Assembly: GCF_042654585.1 (NCBI RefSeq)
Contig: NZ_JBHSGR010000005.1
Coordinates: forward strand, 62,001 to 126,000
DNA length: 64,000 nt
From: Geodermatophilus arenarius
Lineage (GTDB): Bacteria > Actinomycetota > Actinomycetes > Mycobacteriales > Geodermatophilaceae
Reading direction: 5' to 3'
Positions 50,000 through 58,239 of the stretch are shown in pieces; the first letter of the stretch is position 1, and every line of letters starts with the position of its first letter. The notes under the pieces were generated by a model, which saw only the letters and a program-made list of their open reading frames with translations, did not search any database and was not told the DNA's origin. A program made the position numbers and the translations under genes.

Positions 50000-50030
50000 G
50001 GCCGGACGGCGGTCGTCCCGCCGCCCGGCC
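50000..50030 (-). other. Intercistronic hairpin between rpoA and rplQ
   Basis: GGCCGgaCGGCGG / CCGCCGccCGGCC with loop TCGTC in the 147-nt gap. Confidence 0.5.
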
Positions 50031-50039
50031 GGTGCAGCG

Positions 50040-51116
50040 TCAGAGCTGCTCGGTCTCCTGGTAGGAGCCGTCGTCGTACTGGACCTGCCCGTACTCGGTG
50101 CCGTACTCGCCGTGGCCCTGGTAGGCGTCGGTCTCGTAGCCCTCGTCGTAGCTCTCGACCGAGGTCGGGATGAACCCGGGCGGGCTGTCCTTGAGCGCCA
50201 GGCCCATGGCCGCCAGCTTCATCTTGACCTCGTCGATCGACTTGGCCCCGAAGTTGCGGATGTCGAGCAGGTCGGCCTCCGAACGGGTGACCAGCTCACC
50301 GACGGTGTGCACGCCCTCGCGCTTGAGGCAGTTGTAGGACCGGACGGTGAGGTCCATGTCCTCGATCGGCATCGAGAAGTTCGCGATGTCGGCGGCCTCG
50401 GCCGGGCTGGGCCCGACCTCGATGCCCTCGGCGTCGACGTTCAGCTCGCGCAGCAGGCCGAACAGCTCGACCAGCGTGGAGCCGGCGGAGGCGATGGCGT
50501 CGCGCGGCGCGATCGAGGGCTTGGTCTCGACGTCGACCACGAGGCGGTCGAAGTCGGTGCGCTGCTCGACGCGGGTGGCCTCGACGGCGTAGGTGACCTT
50601 GAGGACCGGCGAGTAGATCGAGTCGACCGGGATGCGGCCGATCTCCTGGCCGGGCTGCTTGTTCTGCGGCGCCGGGACGTACCCGCGGCCCCGCTCGACG
50701 ACCAGCTCGATCTCGAGGCGGCCCTTGCCGTTGAGGGTGGCGATGTGCAGGTCGGGGTTGTGCACCTCGACACCGGCCGGGGGCGCGATGTCGGCGGCGG
50801 TGACCTCACCGGGGCCCTGCTTGCGCAGGTACATGGTCACCGGCTCGTCGGAGTCGGAGCTGACGACCAGGCCCTTGAGGTTGAGGATGATCTCGGTGAC
50901 GTCCTCCTTGACCCCGGGCACGGTCGTGAACTCGTGCAGGGTGCCCTCGATCCGGATGCTGGTGACGGCAGCGCCGGGGATCGAGGACAGGAGGGTGCGG
51001 CGCAGCGAGTTGCCGAGGGTGTAGCCGAAGCCGGGCTCCAGCGGCTCGATGACGAACCGCGAGCGCTGCTCGGTGAGGGTCTCCTCGGTCAGCGTCGGAC
51101 GCTGTGCGATGAGCAT
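50040..51116 (-). CDS. rpoA: DNA-directed RNA polymerase subunit alpha
   Basis: 358 aa from ATG 51116 with GGGAG upstream. N-terminal dimerisation domain (FVIEPLEPGFGYTLGNSLRRTLLSSIPGAAVTSIRIEG) and C-terminal DNA/activator-binding domain (TVRSYNCLKREGVHTVGELVTRSEADLLDIRNFGAKSIDEVKMKLAAMGLALKDS), then a Tyr/Glu/Gly-rich acidic tail of about 40 residues. Confidence 0.98.
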   Translation of the reverse strand: MLIAQRPTLTEETLTEQRSRFVIEPLEPGFGYTLGNSLRRTLLSSIPGAAVTSIRIEGTLHEFTTVPGVKEDVTEIILNLKGLVVSSDSDEPVTMYLRKQGPGEVTAADIAPPAGVEVHNPDLHIATLNGKGRLEIELVVERGRGYVPAPQNKQPGQEIGRIPVDSIYSPVLKVTYAVEATRVEQRTDFDRLVVDVETKPSIAPRDAIASAGSTLVELFGLLRELNVDAEGIEVGPSPAEAADIANFSMPIEDMDLTVRSYNCLKREGVHTVGELVTRSEADLLDIRNFGAKSIDEVKMKLAAMGLALKDSPPGFIPTSVESYDEGYETDAYQGHGEYGTEYGQVQYDDGSYQETEQL

Positions 51117-51210
51117 CGTGTGTTCTCCCTTGGGTCCTCCGGCGCCCGCCATATGACGCCGTGAGGGGGTGGTGCGGGCCCCGGCGGACATCGGTCCGCC
51201 CGCCGGGGCC

Positions 51211-51273
51211 GTCGGCCCCTCTGCAGGGTCCCGCCGCGAGCGTGCGAGCGGTGGGACCCTGCAGAGGGGTCCT
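51211..51273. repeat. Intergenic palindromic element, copy E (best-paired copy)
   Basis: Arms CCCCTCTGCAGGGTCCC and GGGACCCTGCAGAGGGG are perfectly complementary. The centre is GCCGCGAGCGTGCGAGCGGT. It lies directly 3' of the rpsD stop (51279) and upstream of rpoA, so it could tune rpoA expression. Confidence 0.8.
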
Positions 51274-51278
51274 TCTGC

Positions 51279-51905
51279 TTACTTGGAGTAGAGCTCGACG
51301 ATCAGCTGCTCCTGCACCGGGGTGTCGATCACCTGGCGGGCCGGGACGCTGTGCACGACGGCGCGCAGCTGGCCGCTGATGACCTCCAGCCACGGCGGCA
51401 CGGGGCGCTCGCCGGCGCGGGCCTGGGCGATCTCGAAGGGCACCATCCGCCGCGACTTCTCGGCGACCTCGATGATGTCGTTCGCGCTGACCCGGTAGGA
51501 CGGGATGTCGACCTTGCGGCCGTTGACCCGGATGTGGCCGTGCTTGACCAGCTGGCGGGCCATGTCGCGGCTCTCGCCCCAGCCGGCCCGGTACACGACG
51601 TTGTCCAGGCGGGACTCGAGGATCTGCAGCAGGACCTCACCGGTCTTGCCGGTCTTGCGGTTGGCCTCCTCGTAGTAGCCGCGGAACTGCTTCTCGAGGA
51701 CGCCGTAGATGCGGCGGGCCTTCTGCTTCTCGCGCAGCTGCAGGAGGTACTCGCTGTCCTTGCTGCGGCCCCGGCCGTGCTCGCCCGGCGGGTAGGGCCG
51801 GATCTCGATCGGGCACTTCGGGGACTCGCACTTGCTGCCCTTGAGGAACAGCTTCATCTTCTCGCGCCGGCACATGCGGCAGTCGGCTCCGGCGTAACGG
51901 GCCAC
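51279..51905 (-). CDS. rpsD: 30S ribosomal protein S4 (zinc-binding form)
   Basis: 208 aa. N-terminal zinc knuckle C9, C12, C26, C31 (ADCRMCRREKMKLFLKGSKCESPKC), then the S4 RNA-binding domain SRDMARQLVKHGHIRVNGRKVDIPSYRV. Cys-containing S4 is the C+ form. Translational repressor of its operon in other bacteria. Confidence 0.98.
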   Translation of the reverse strand: MARYAGADCRMCRREKMKLFLKGSKCESPKCPIEIRPYPPGEHGRGRSKDSEYLLQLREKQKARRIYGVLEKQFRGYYEEANRKTGKTGEVLLQILESRLDNVVYRAGWGESRDMARQLVKHGHIRVNGRKVDIPSYRVSANDIIEVAEKSRRMVPFEIAQARAGERPVPPWLEVISGQLRAVVHSVPARQVIDTPVQEQLIVELYSK

Positions 51906-51940
51906 GTCAGGTACTCCTCGTTCTTCTCGTCAGTGGCCGG

Positions 51941-52348
51941 TCAGACCCGGCGGCGCTTCTTGGGGCGGCAGCCGTTGTGCGGCTGCGGCGTCACGTCCTG
52001 GATCTGCCCCACCTCGAGGCCGGTGGCCTGCAGCGAGCGGATCGCGGTCTCGCGGCCCGAGCCCGGGCCCTTCACGAAGACGTCGACCTTGCGCATGCCG
52101 TGCTCCTGGGCCTTGCGCGCGGCGTTCTCGGCGGCCATCTGGGCGGCGAACGGCGTCGACTTGCGCGAGCCCTTGAAGCCGACGTGGCCGGCCGAGGCCC
52201 AGCTGATCACGTTGCCGGTCGGGTCGGTGATCGACACGATCGTGTTGTTGAACGTGCTCTTGATGTGAGCGGCGCCGTGGGCGACGTTCTTCTTCTCCTT
52301 GCGGCGGACCTTCTTGGCACCGGCCGCGGCGCGAGCCCTGGGAGGCAT
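51941..52348 (-). CDS. rpsK: 30S ribosomal protein S11
   Basis: 135 aa from ATG 52348 (GGAG-like site upstream is weak). GAAHIKSTFNNTIVSITDPTGNVISWASAGHVGFKGSRKSTPFAAQ and VTPQPHNGCRPKKRRRV are invariant S11 segments. Confidence 0.97.
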   Translation of the reverse strand: MPPRARAAAGAKKVRRKEKKNVAHGAAHIKSTFNNTIVSITDPTGNVISWASAGHVGFKGSRKSTPFAAQMAAENAARKAQEHGMRKVDVFVKGPGSGRETAIRSLQATGLEVGQIQDVTPQPHNGCRPKKRRRV

Positions 52349-52443
52349 GTCTCTCCGGATTCCTTCTGACGTATGGCCTGGAAACACGCGCGCAGCCCGC
52401 CGCTCCCGCCCTCCCGGGTCGCCGCGACGGGCCGCTGCGCGGC

Positions 52444-52824
52444 TTACTTCTTGCCGGCCTTCTTCTTGCCGGCGATGGTCTTGCGCGGGCCCTTGCTCGA
52501 GCGCGCGTTGGTGCGGGTGCGCTGACCGTGCACCGGGAGGCCACGGCGGTGCCGCAGGCCCTGGTAGGCGCCGATCTCGATCTTGCGGCGGATGTCCGCG
52601 GCCACCTCGCGGCGGAGGTCACCCTCGACGCGGAAGTGCTCGTCGATGTAGTCGCGCAGCTTCAGCAGGTCCTCGTCGCCGAGGTCCTTGACGCGCAGGT
52701 CCGGGCTGACGCCGGTCGCCGCCAGGGTCTCCTTGGCGTGCGCCTTGCCGATCCCGTAGATGTAGGTGAGCGCGATCTCCATCCGCTTCTCGCGGGGCAG
52801 GTCGACGCCGGCCAGTCGTGCCAT
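52444..52824 (-). CDS. rpsM: 30S ribosomal protein S13
   Basis: 126 aa. MARLAGVDLPREKRMEIALTYIYGIGKAHAKETL, and GLRHRRGLPVHGQRTRTNARSSKGPRKTIAGKKKAGKK with the basic tail reaching the head-central contacts. Confidence 0.98.
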   Translation of the reverse strand: MARLAGVDLPREKRMEIALTYIYGIGKAHAKETLAATGVSPDLRVKDLGDEDLLKLRDYIDEHFRVEGDLRREVAADIRRKIEIGAYQGLRHRRGLPVHGQRTRTNARSSKGPRKTIAGKKKAGKK

Positions 52825-52839
52825 GTCTCAGGTACTCCC

Positions 52840-52953
52840 TCAGCCCTGCCGCTGCTTGTGGCGGGCGTTGTCGCAGATGACCATGACCCGGCCGTGCCGG
52901 CGGATCACCTTGCACTTGTCGCAGATCTTCTTCACCGACGGCTGGACCTTCAC
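52840..52953 (-). CDS. rpmJ: 50S ribosomal protein L36
   Basis: 37 aa: begins MKVQPSVKKICDKCKVIRRH and ends ICDNARHKQRQG. Zinc ligands C11, C14, C27, H32 are present (C+ form). GTG 52953 with GAGGGGCGG upstream. Located between infA and rpsM, as expected. Confidence 0.96.
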   Translation of the reverse strand: MKVQPSVKKICDKCKVIRRHGRVMVICDNARHKQRQG

Positions 52954-53026
52954 CGGTGCCGCCCCTCATTCCTGTCGATCGATGGCCGCCCACGCGGCAC
53001 CCGGAGGTGCCCCGCGCCGGCGGCGG

Positions 53027-53248
53027 TCACTTGTAGCGGTAGACGATGCGACCGCGGGTCAGGTCGTAGGGCGAGAGCTCCACGACGACGCGGTCCTCGG
53101 GCAGGATGCGGATGTAGTGCTGGCGCATCTTGCCGCTGATGTGGGCGAGCACCCGGTGCCCGTTCTGCAGCTCGACCCGGAACATCGCGTTGGGCAGCGG
53201 CTCGACGACGCGACCCTCGACCTCGATGGCCCCGTCCTTCTTCGCCAT
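53027..53248 (-). CDS. infA: Translation initiation factor IF-1
   Basis: 73 aa from ATG 53248. OB-fold: MAKKDGAIEVEGRVVEPLPNAMFRVELQNGHRVLAHISGKMRQHYIRILPEDRVVVELSPYDLTRGRIVYRYK pattern is canonical in length and sequence. First gene of infA-rpmJ-rpsM-rpsK-rpsD. Confidence 0.97.
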   Translation of the reverse strand: MAKKDGAIEVEGRVVEPLPNAMFRVELQNGHRVLAHISGKMRQHYIRILPEDRVVVELSPYDLTRGRIVYRYK

Positions 53249-53434
53249 GCCCGACACGGCCTCCCTGACTCGGTGGTGCTGGTTGGTGTGGTGCTGGAGT
53301 CGCATGCGACCGCGCCGGATGCCGGTCGGGTCGAACGCGGTGGTTGCAGATCAGGTGGTGCAGGCGCTCCCGCGAGGGCGTCCCGGGTCGTGCGGCCACA
53401 GCACGACGACAGGACGGCGCGAACGCCGTCGTTC

Positions 53435-53464
53435 ACTGTACCCCGCTGCAGCGGGGCGCTCCAA
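53435..53464 (-). promoter_or_regulatory. Candidate infA operon promoter
   Basis: Minus strand: -35 TTGGAG (53464-53459), 18-nt spacer containing the palindrome CCCCGCTGCAGCGGGG, -10 TACAGT (53440-53435). Confidence 0.6.
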
Positions 53465-53504
53465 CCCGGCCTCTGTCACAACGGAACACCCCGGGTGGGC
53501 CGCC

Positions 53505-53562
53505 GGCCCCCCTCGGGGGAGTCCCGTCACGAGCCCGCGAGTGGTGGGGCGAGGAGGCCGGC
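53505..53562. repeat. Intergenic palindromic element, copy F
   Basis: Core CGAGCCCGCGAG with GGGTGGGG-like flank; ends GAGGAGGCCGGC exactly at the map stop codon (53563). Left arm GGCCCCCCTCGGGG. Confidence 0.6.
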
Positions 53563-54366
53563 TCAGGTGCGCGGGGTGATCCCGAAGGGGGCCAGTCCCG
53601 CGACGCCGCCGTCCTCCGCCGTCAGGACCCAGGGCCCCTCGGGGGTGATGGCGACGGTGTGCTCGAAGTGGGCGGCCCGGGAGCCGTCCTTGGTGACCAC
53701 GGTCCAGCCGTCCTCGAGCTCGGCGGTGGCCGGGTCGCCCACGGTCACCATGGGCTCGATCGCCAGCGCCAGGCCGGGGACCAGCCGCGGGCCGCGACCG
53801 GGCCGGCCGTAGTTGAGGACGTGCGGGTCCTGATGCATCTCGGTGCCGATGCCGTGCCCGCCGTAGTGGTCGACGATCCCGTACGGGTGCGCCTCGGCGG
53901 TGACGACCTGCTCGACCGCGGAGCTGATGTCGGTCAGCCGGCCGCCGGCCACGGCCCTCGCCAGCCCGGCCCACATCGACCGCTCGGTGACGTCGATGAG
54001 CGCGGCGTCCTCGGCCGACGGCGGACCGACGGTCACCGTGACCGCCGAGTCGCCGTGCCAGCCGTCGAGGATGGCGCCGCAGTCGATGGAGATGTTGTCG
54101 CCCTGGGCGAGGGTGCGCTCCGGGTCCGGGATGCCGTGCACGACCTCGTCGTTGATCGACGCGCAGATGCTGCCGGTGAAGCCGTGGTAGCCGAGGAACG
54201 ACGGGATCGCCCCGGACGACCGGATGACGTCCTCGGCGATCGCGTCGAGCTCCCCGGTGGTCACGCCGGGGCGGACCGAGGCGCGGACGGCGGCGATCGC
54301 CTTGGCGACGACGAGGCCGGCGCCGCGCATGAGCTCGATCTCGTGCGGTGTCTTGATCTGGATCAT
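53563..54366 (-). CDS. map: Type I methionine aminopeptidase
   Basis: 267 aa from ATG 54366 (GGAGTGGA upstream; a start at 54420 would add 18 residues not seen in relatives). MIQIKTPHEIELMRGAGLVVAKAI, metal ligands in ISIDCGAILDGWHGDSAVTVTVG, HYGGHGIGTEMHQDPHV, and IEPMVTVG, VVTKDGSRAAHFEHTVAIT. Removes initiator Met. Third gene of secY-adk-map. Confidence 0.96.
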   Translation of the reverse strand: MIQIKTPHEIELMRGAGLVVAKAIAAVRASVRPGVTTGELDAIAEDVIRSSGAIPSFLGYHGFTGSICASINDEVVHGIPDPERTLAQGDNISIDCGAILDGWHGDSAVTVTVGPPSAEDAALIDVTERSMWAGLARAVAGGRLTDISSAVEQVVTAEAHPYGIVDHYGGHGIGTEMHQDPHVLNYGRPGRGPRLVPGLALAIEPMVTVGDPATAELEDGWTVVTKDGSRAAHFEHTVAITPEGPWVLTAEDGGVAGLAPFGITPRT

Positions 54367-54436
54367 GCGTCCACTCCACTTCGCCAGCAGCGGGAGGCGG
54401 GTCAGGATCCCGGCCGACATGGGCGGCGCCGTCCCC

Positions 54437-55045
54437 TCAGCCGTCGCTCGGCTGCCCGGGCTGGACGGGCCGGCCCAGGGCGGTCATCACCCGGGCGGTG
54501 ACCTCCTCGATGGTGCCGATCGCGTCGATGCGCGACAGCAACCCCTCGCCGTCGTAGAACCCGGACAGCGGGGCGGTCTGTTCCCGGTAGACCTGGAGGC
54601 GGTGCCGCACGGTCTCGGGCCTGTCGTCGTCGCGCTGCACCCACTCGCCGTCGACGAGCATCCGGCGGCCGGAGAGCCGGCGCACCAGCTCCTCCTCCTC
54701 GACGACCAGCTCGACGACGCGGTCGAGCCCGTGCCCGAGCTCCTCGAGCGAGCCGCGCAGCTGCTCGGCCTGGGCGATCGTGCGGGGGAAGCCGTCGAGC
54801 AGGAACCCGGCCTTGGCGTCGGGCTCGGCGAGCCGGTCCTTGACCATCGCGACGGTGATCTCGTCCGGGACGAGGTCGCCGGCGTCCATGTAGACCTTGG
54901 CCTTGCGGCCGAGCTCGGTCTGCCCGCTGACGTTGGCGCGGAAGATGTCGCCCGTCGAGATGGCGGGCACCCCGAGCTGGCCGGCGATGATCTGGGCCTG
55001 GGTCCCCTTGCCGGCTCCCGGCGGGCCCAGCAGCACGATGCGCAC
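54437..55045 (-). CDS. adk: Adenylate kinase
   Basis: 202 aa. P-loop GPPGAGKGTQ at 7-16, NMP-binding PAISTGDIFR, GFPRTIAQAE. The LID (about 125-150, RRMLVDGEWVQRDDDRPETVRHRL) has no zinc Cys. GTG 55045 overlaps the secY stop by one base (TAGTG). Confidence 0.97.
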   Translation of the reverse strand: MRIVLLGPPGAGKGTQAQIIAGQLGVPAISTGDIFRANVSGQTELGRKAKVYMDAGDLVPDEITVAMVKDRLAEPDAKAGFLLDGFPRTIAQAEQLRGSLEELGHGLDRVVELVVEEEELVRRLSGRRMLVDGEWVQRDDDRPETVRHRLQVYREQTAPLSGFYDGEGLLSRIDAIGTIEEVTARVMTALGRPVQPGQPSDG

Positions 55046-56355
55046 TACTTCAGGAACCCTTCGTAGTTGCGCTGGTTGAGCTGCGTCTCGATCTGCTTCA
55101 CGGTCTCCAAGCCCACTCCCACCATGATCAGCACTGCGGTCCCGCCGAACGGGAAGTTCTGGTTCGCCCCCTGCTGCGTGATCGACAGGAAGAAGTTCGG
55201 CAGCACCGCGACGATCCCCAGGTAGATCGACCCGGGCAGGGTGATCCGGGACAGCACGTACTGCAGGTACTCCGCCGTCGGCCGGCCCGGGCGGATGCCG
55301 GGGATGAAGCCGCCGTAGCGCTTCATGTCGTCGGCCCGCTCCTCCGGGTTGAACGTGATCGACACGTAGAAGTACGTGAAGAACACGATCAGGCCGAAGT
55401 ACAGCGCGACGTGCACCGGGCTGCTCTGGTCGATGACGTAGTTCTCGAAGAACTGCCGGACCGGGCCGGTCTCGTCACCCTGGAGCTGGGTGATCAGCTG
55501 CGGGAGGTACAGCAGCGACGAGGCGAAGATGACCGGGATGACGCCGGCCTGGTTCACCTTGAGCGGGAGGTAGGTCGAGGTGCCGCCGTACATGCGGCGG
55601 CCGACCATGCGCTTGGCGTACTGGACCGGGATGCGCCGTTGCGCCTGTTCGACGTAGACGACGGCCCCGATGATCAGCAGGGCGAAGGCGCAGACGACGG
55701 CGAAGACGACGCCGCCGCGGGTCTGCAGGATCGAGCCGCCCTCGGCGGGGATGCGGGCCGCGATCGAGGTGAAGATCAGCACGGACATGCCGTTGCCGAT
55801 CCCCTTCTCGGTGAGCAGCTCGCCGAGCCACATGATCACCGCGGTGCCGGCGGTCAGGGCGACCACGAGGACGACCGTCGTCCAGATGCTGTCCGACGGG
55901 ATGATGTCCTGCTGGCAGCCGGGGAACAGCTGGCCGCTGCGGGCCAGGGCGATGATCCCGGTGCTCTGCAGGATCGCCAGGGCGATCGTCAGGTAGCGGG
56001 TGTACTGGGTCAGCTTCTGCTGGCCCGACTGCCCTTCCTTCTTCAGCTGCTCGAACCGCGGGATCACCACGACCAGCAGCTGCACGATGATGCTGGCGGT
56101 GATGTACGGCATGATCCCCAGCGCGAAGATCGACAGCCGGAGCAGCGCCCCGCCGGAGAACAGGTTCACCAGCGAGTAGACGTCGCGCTGGCTGCCCGCC
56201 TGCGCCTGCTCGAGACAGCTGTTGATGGCCTCGACGGAGACCCCCGGGCCGGGCACCGAGGCGCCCAGCCGGTACACGGCGATGATCGCCAGGGAGAACA
56301 GCAACTTGCGCCGGAGGTCTGGCGTCCGGAACGCCGCGGCGAACGCCTGCAGCAC
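55045..56355 (-). CDS. secY: Preprotein translocase subunit SecY
   Basis: 436 aa from GTG 56355 with GGGGAGGG upstream. Ten membrane helices; starts LQAFAAAFRTPDLRRKLLFSLAIIAVYRLGASVPGPGV, then plug region, and cytosolic loop EQAQRRIPVQYAKRMVGR that contacts the ribosome and SecA. Confidence 0.98.
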   Translation of the reverse strand: MLQAFAAAFRTPDLRRKLLFSLAIIAVYRLGASVPGPGVSVEAINSCLEQAQAGSQRDVYSLVNLFSGGALLRLSIFALGIMPYITASIIVQLLVVVIPRFEQLKKEGQSGQQKLTQYTRYLTIALAILQSTGIIALARSGQLFPGCQQDIIPSDSIWTTVVLVVALTAGTAVIMWLGELLTEKGIGNGMSVLIFTSIAARIPAEGGSILQTRGGVVFAVVCAFALLIIGAVVYVEQAQRRIPVQYAKRMVGRRMYGGTSTYLPLKVNQAGVIPVIFASSLLYLPQLITQLQGDETGPVRQFFENYVIDQSSPVHVALYFGLIVFFTYFYVSITFNPEERADDMKRYGGFIPGIRPGRPTAEYLQYVLSRITLPGSIYLGIVAVLPNFFLSITQQGANQNFPFGGTAVLIMVGVGLETVKQIETQLNQRNYEGFLK

Positions 56356-56380
56356 GTGCCCTCCCCTGCTCGGTCGGATG

Positions 56381-56386
56381 AGGTTA
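56381..56386 (-). promoter_or_regulatory. Candidate -10 (TAACCT) for secY-adk-map
   Basis: TAACCT 25 nt upstream of the secY start, downstream of the rplO terminator. Suggests secY-adk-map has its own promoter; no clear -35. Confidence 0.4.
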
Positions 56387-56496
56387 GCAACGACGGGGGT
56401 CGCGCCGGTCACACCCTCCCTCACCGGTGGCACACCGGCGGGCGGGGCGGGCGACTCCCCGGGGCCCGGACGCGGGGGCGCGCGGGCCGGACAGCA

Positions 56497-56533
56497 GACG
56501 ACCCCCGGGGCGATGGGGCACCCGGGGGTCGTC
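56497..56533 (-). terminator. Terminator hairpin after rplO
   Basis: GACGACCCCCGGG/CCCGGGGGTCGTC with an 11-nt loop, 5 nt past the rplO stop. Separates the spc operon from secY. Confidence 0.75.
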
Positions 56534-56538
56534 GGCGG

Positions 56539-56982
56539 TCAGATGCGGGTGGTGCTGCCCCCGGCCGCGGCGATCTTCTCGGCGGCGGAGGCCGAGAAGG
56601 CGTGCGCGTGCACGGTGACCTGGACGCCGCCCAGCTCACCGGTGCCGAGGACCTTCACCGGCTGGCCGCGGCGGACCGCGCCGGCGTCGGCGAGCGTGTC
56701 GGGGTCGACGTGCCCGCCCTGCGGGAACAGGGACGCGATCCGGTCGAGGTTGACGACCTGGAAGACGACCTTGTTCGGGTTCTTGAAGCCGGACATCTTG
56801 GGCAGCCGCATGTGCAGCGGCGTCTGGCCGCCCTCGAAGCGCGCGGAGGTGTTGCCGCGCGCCCCGGTGCCCTTGGTGCCGCGACCGGCGGTCTTGCCCT
56901 TGGAGCCCTCACCCCGGCCGACGCGCGTCTTGGGGGTGTGGGCGCCCGGGGCCGGACGCAGGTGGTGGACCTTGAGAGTCAT
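56539..56982 (-). CDS. rplO: 50S ribosomal protein L15
   Basis: 147 aa. LKVHHLRPAPGAHTPKTRVGRGEGSKGKTAGRGTKGTGAR and FEGGQTPLHMRLPKMSGFKN are conserved. Last gene of the spc operon here. Confidence 0.97.
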   Translation of the reverse strand: MTLKVHHLRPAPGAHTPKTRVGRGEGSKGKTAGRGTKGTGARGNTSARFEGGQTPLHMRLPKMSGFKNPNKVVFQVVNLDRIASLFPQGGHVDPDTLADAGAVRRGQPVKVLGTGELGGVQVTVHAHAFSASAAEKIAAAGGSTTRI

Positions 56983-56995
56983 GACGAGTCCCTGC

Positions 56996-57175
56996 TCAGA
57001 TCTCTTCGACGGCGACGAGGTGCGTCACCGTGGCGACCATCCCGCGGATCTCGGGACGGTCCTCCTGCACGACCGTGTCGTTGATCCGCTTGAGGCCCAG
57101 GGACCGCAGCGTCTGCCGCTGGTTGGGCTTCGTGCCGATCGCCGACCGGACCTGGGTCACCTTCAGCTGCGCCAT
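56996..57175 (-). CDS. rpmD: 50S ribosomal protein L30
   Basis: 59 aa from ATG 57175. AQLKVTQVRSAIGTKPNQRQTLRSLGLKRINDTVVQEDRPEIRGMVATVTHLV. Confidence 0.96.
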   Translation of the reverse strand: MAQLKVTQVRSAIGTKPNQRQTLRSLGLKRINDTVVQEDRPEIRGMVATVTHLVAVEEI

Positions 57176-57176
57176 G

Positions 57177-57791
57177 TCAGACCCCCTGGCCCGCACGCGC
57201 CCGCAGCATGGCGGCCGGGGCGACGTCCTCGAGGGGCAGCCCGCGGCGGGCGGCGATCTCCTCGGGCCGGACGAGCTCCTTCAGCGCCTGCATGGTGGCG
57301 TGCACGATGTTGATCGGGTTCGACGAGCCGAGGCTCTTCGAGAGCACGTCGTGGATGCCGGCGCACTCGAGGACGGCGCGCACCGGGCCACCGGCGATGA
57401 CACCGGTACCGGGGCTGGCCGGCTTGAGCAGCACGACACCGGCAGCGGCCTCACCCTGCACCGGGTGCGGGATGGTGCTGGCGATGCGCGGCACCTTGTA
57501 GAAGTGCTTCTTGGCCTCCTCGACGCCCTTGGCGATCGCCGCGGGCACCTCCTTGGCCTTCCCGTAGCCGACGCCCACGGTGCCGTCACCGTCGCCGACG
57601 ATCACCAGGGCGGTGAAGCTGAAGCGCCGACCACCCTTGACGACCTTCGACACGCGGTTGATGGCGACCACGCGCTCGATGTAGTTGCTCTTCTCGGCAG
57701 GCGCGCCGCCGGGCCCCCGCCCGCCGTCACGACGGTCGCGGCGGTCGTTGCCGCCGCCGGCGCCGCCGCCGCGTCGCTGTGGTCCTGGCAT
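57177..57791 (-). CDS. rpsE: 30S ribosomal protein S5
   Basis: 204 aa from ATG 57791. Gly/Arg-rich N-terminal tail (PQRRGGGAGGGNDRRDRRDGGRGPGG), then the double-stranded-RNA fold ERVVAINRVSKVVKGGRRFSFTALVIVGDGDG and the domain HPVQGEAAAGVVLLKPASPGTGVIAGGPVRAVLE. Confidence 0.97.
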   Translation of the reverse strand: MPGPQRRGGGAGGGNDRRDRRDGGRGPGGAPAEKSNYIERVVAINRVSKVVKGGRRFSFTALVIVGDGDGTVGVGYGKAKEVPAAIAKGVEEAKKHFYKVPRIASTIPHPVQGEAAAGVVLLKPASPGTGVIAGGPVRAVLECAGIHDVLSKSLGSSNPINIVHATMQALKELVRPEEIAARRGLPLEDVAPAAMLRARAGQGV

Positions 57792-57831
57792 CAGACGTCC
57801 CTCTCGATCTGCTGGTTGGCGGTGCTGCTCA

Positions 57832-58239
57832 TCAGAAGTCCAGCCCGCCCTCACGCGCGCCGTCGGCCAGCGCGGCGATGCGGCCCTGGTAGCGGTTGCC
57901 CCCGCGGTCGAAGACGACCTTGGTGATGCCGGCGGCCTGGGCGCGCTCGGCGACCAGGGCGCCCACCCGGCGGGCCAGGGCGGACTTGTCGCCCTCGGCG
58001 CCGCGCAGGCTGGCGTCGAGCGTCGAGGCGCTCACCAGCGTACGGCCGGCGGTGTCGTCCACCACCTGCACGTGGATGTGCCGCGTGCTGCGGTTGACCA
58101 CCATGCGCGGGCGGTCCGGCGTGCCGGAGACCCGCTTGCGGAGCCGGTTGTGGCGGCGCAGCCGCGAGACGCGGCGCGCGGTGCTGATGTCGGTGCCGAC
58201 GGGCGTGTGCACCCGAGCGGCCTTCTCGGTCTGTGCCAT
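57832..58239 (-). CDS. rplR: 50S ribosomal protein L18
   Basis: 135 aa; ATG 58239 overlaps the rplF stop (TGATG), and a GTG one codon earlier is an alternative. SRLRRHNRLRKRVSGTPDRPRMVVNRSTRHIHVQVVDD, FDRGGNRYQGRIAALADGAREGGLDF. Binds 5S rRNA. Confidence 0.97.
   Translation of the reverse strand: MAQTEKAARVHTPVGTDISTARRVSRLRRHNRLRKRVSGTPDRPRMVVNRSTRHIHVQVVDDTAGRTLVSASTLDASLRGAEGDKSALARRVGALVAERAQAAGITKVVFDRGGNRYQGRIAALADGAREGGLDF

Larger units (their letters stand above)
53249..53562. other. 314-nt intergenic region between map and infA
   Basis: Contains the infA promoter (about 53435-53464), a leader of about 180 nt without a recognisable riboswitch, and repeat copy F next to map. No open frame with plausible codon use was found. 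Confidence 0.6.

Noticed and set aside
54367..54420. Longer start of methionine aminopeptidase
   Set aside because: Family members begin MIQIKTP; the extension lacks conservation and the internal ATG has its own ribosome site.
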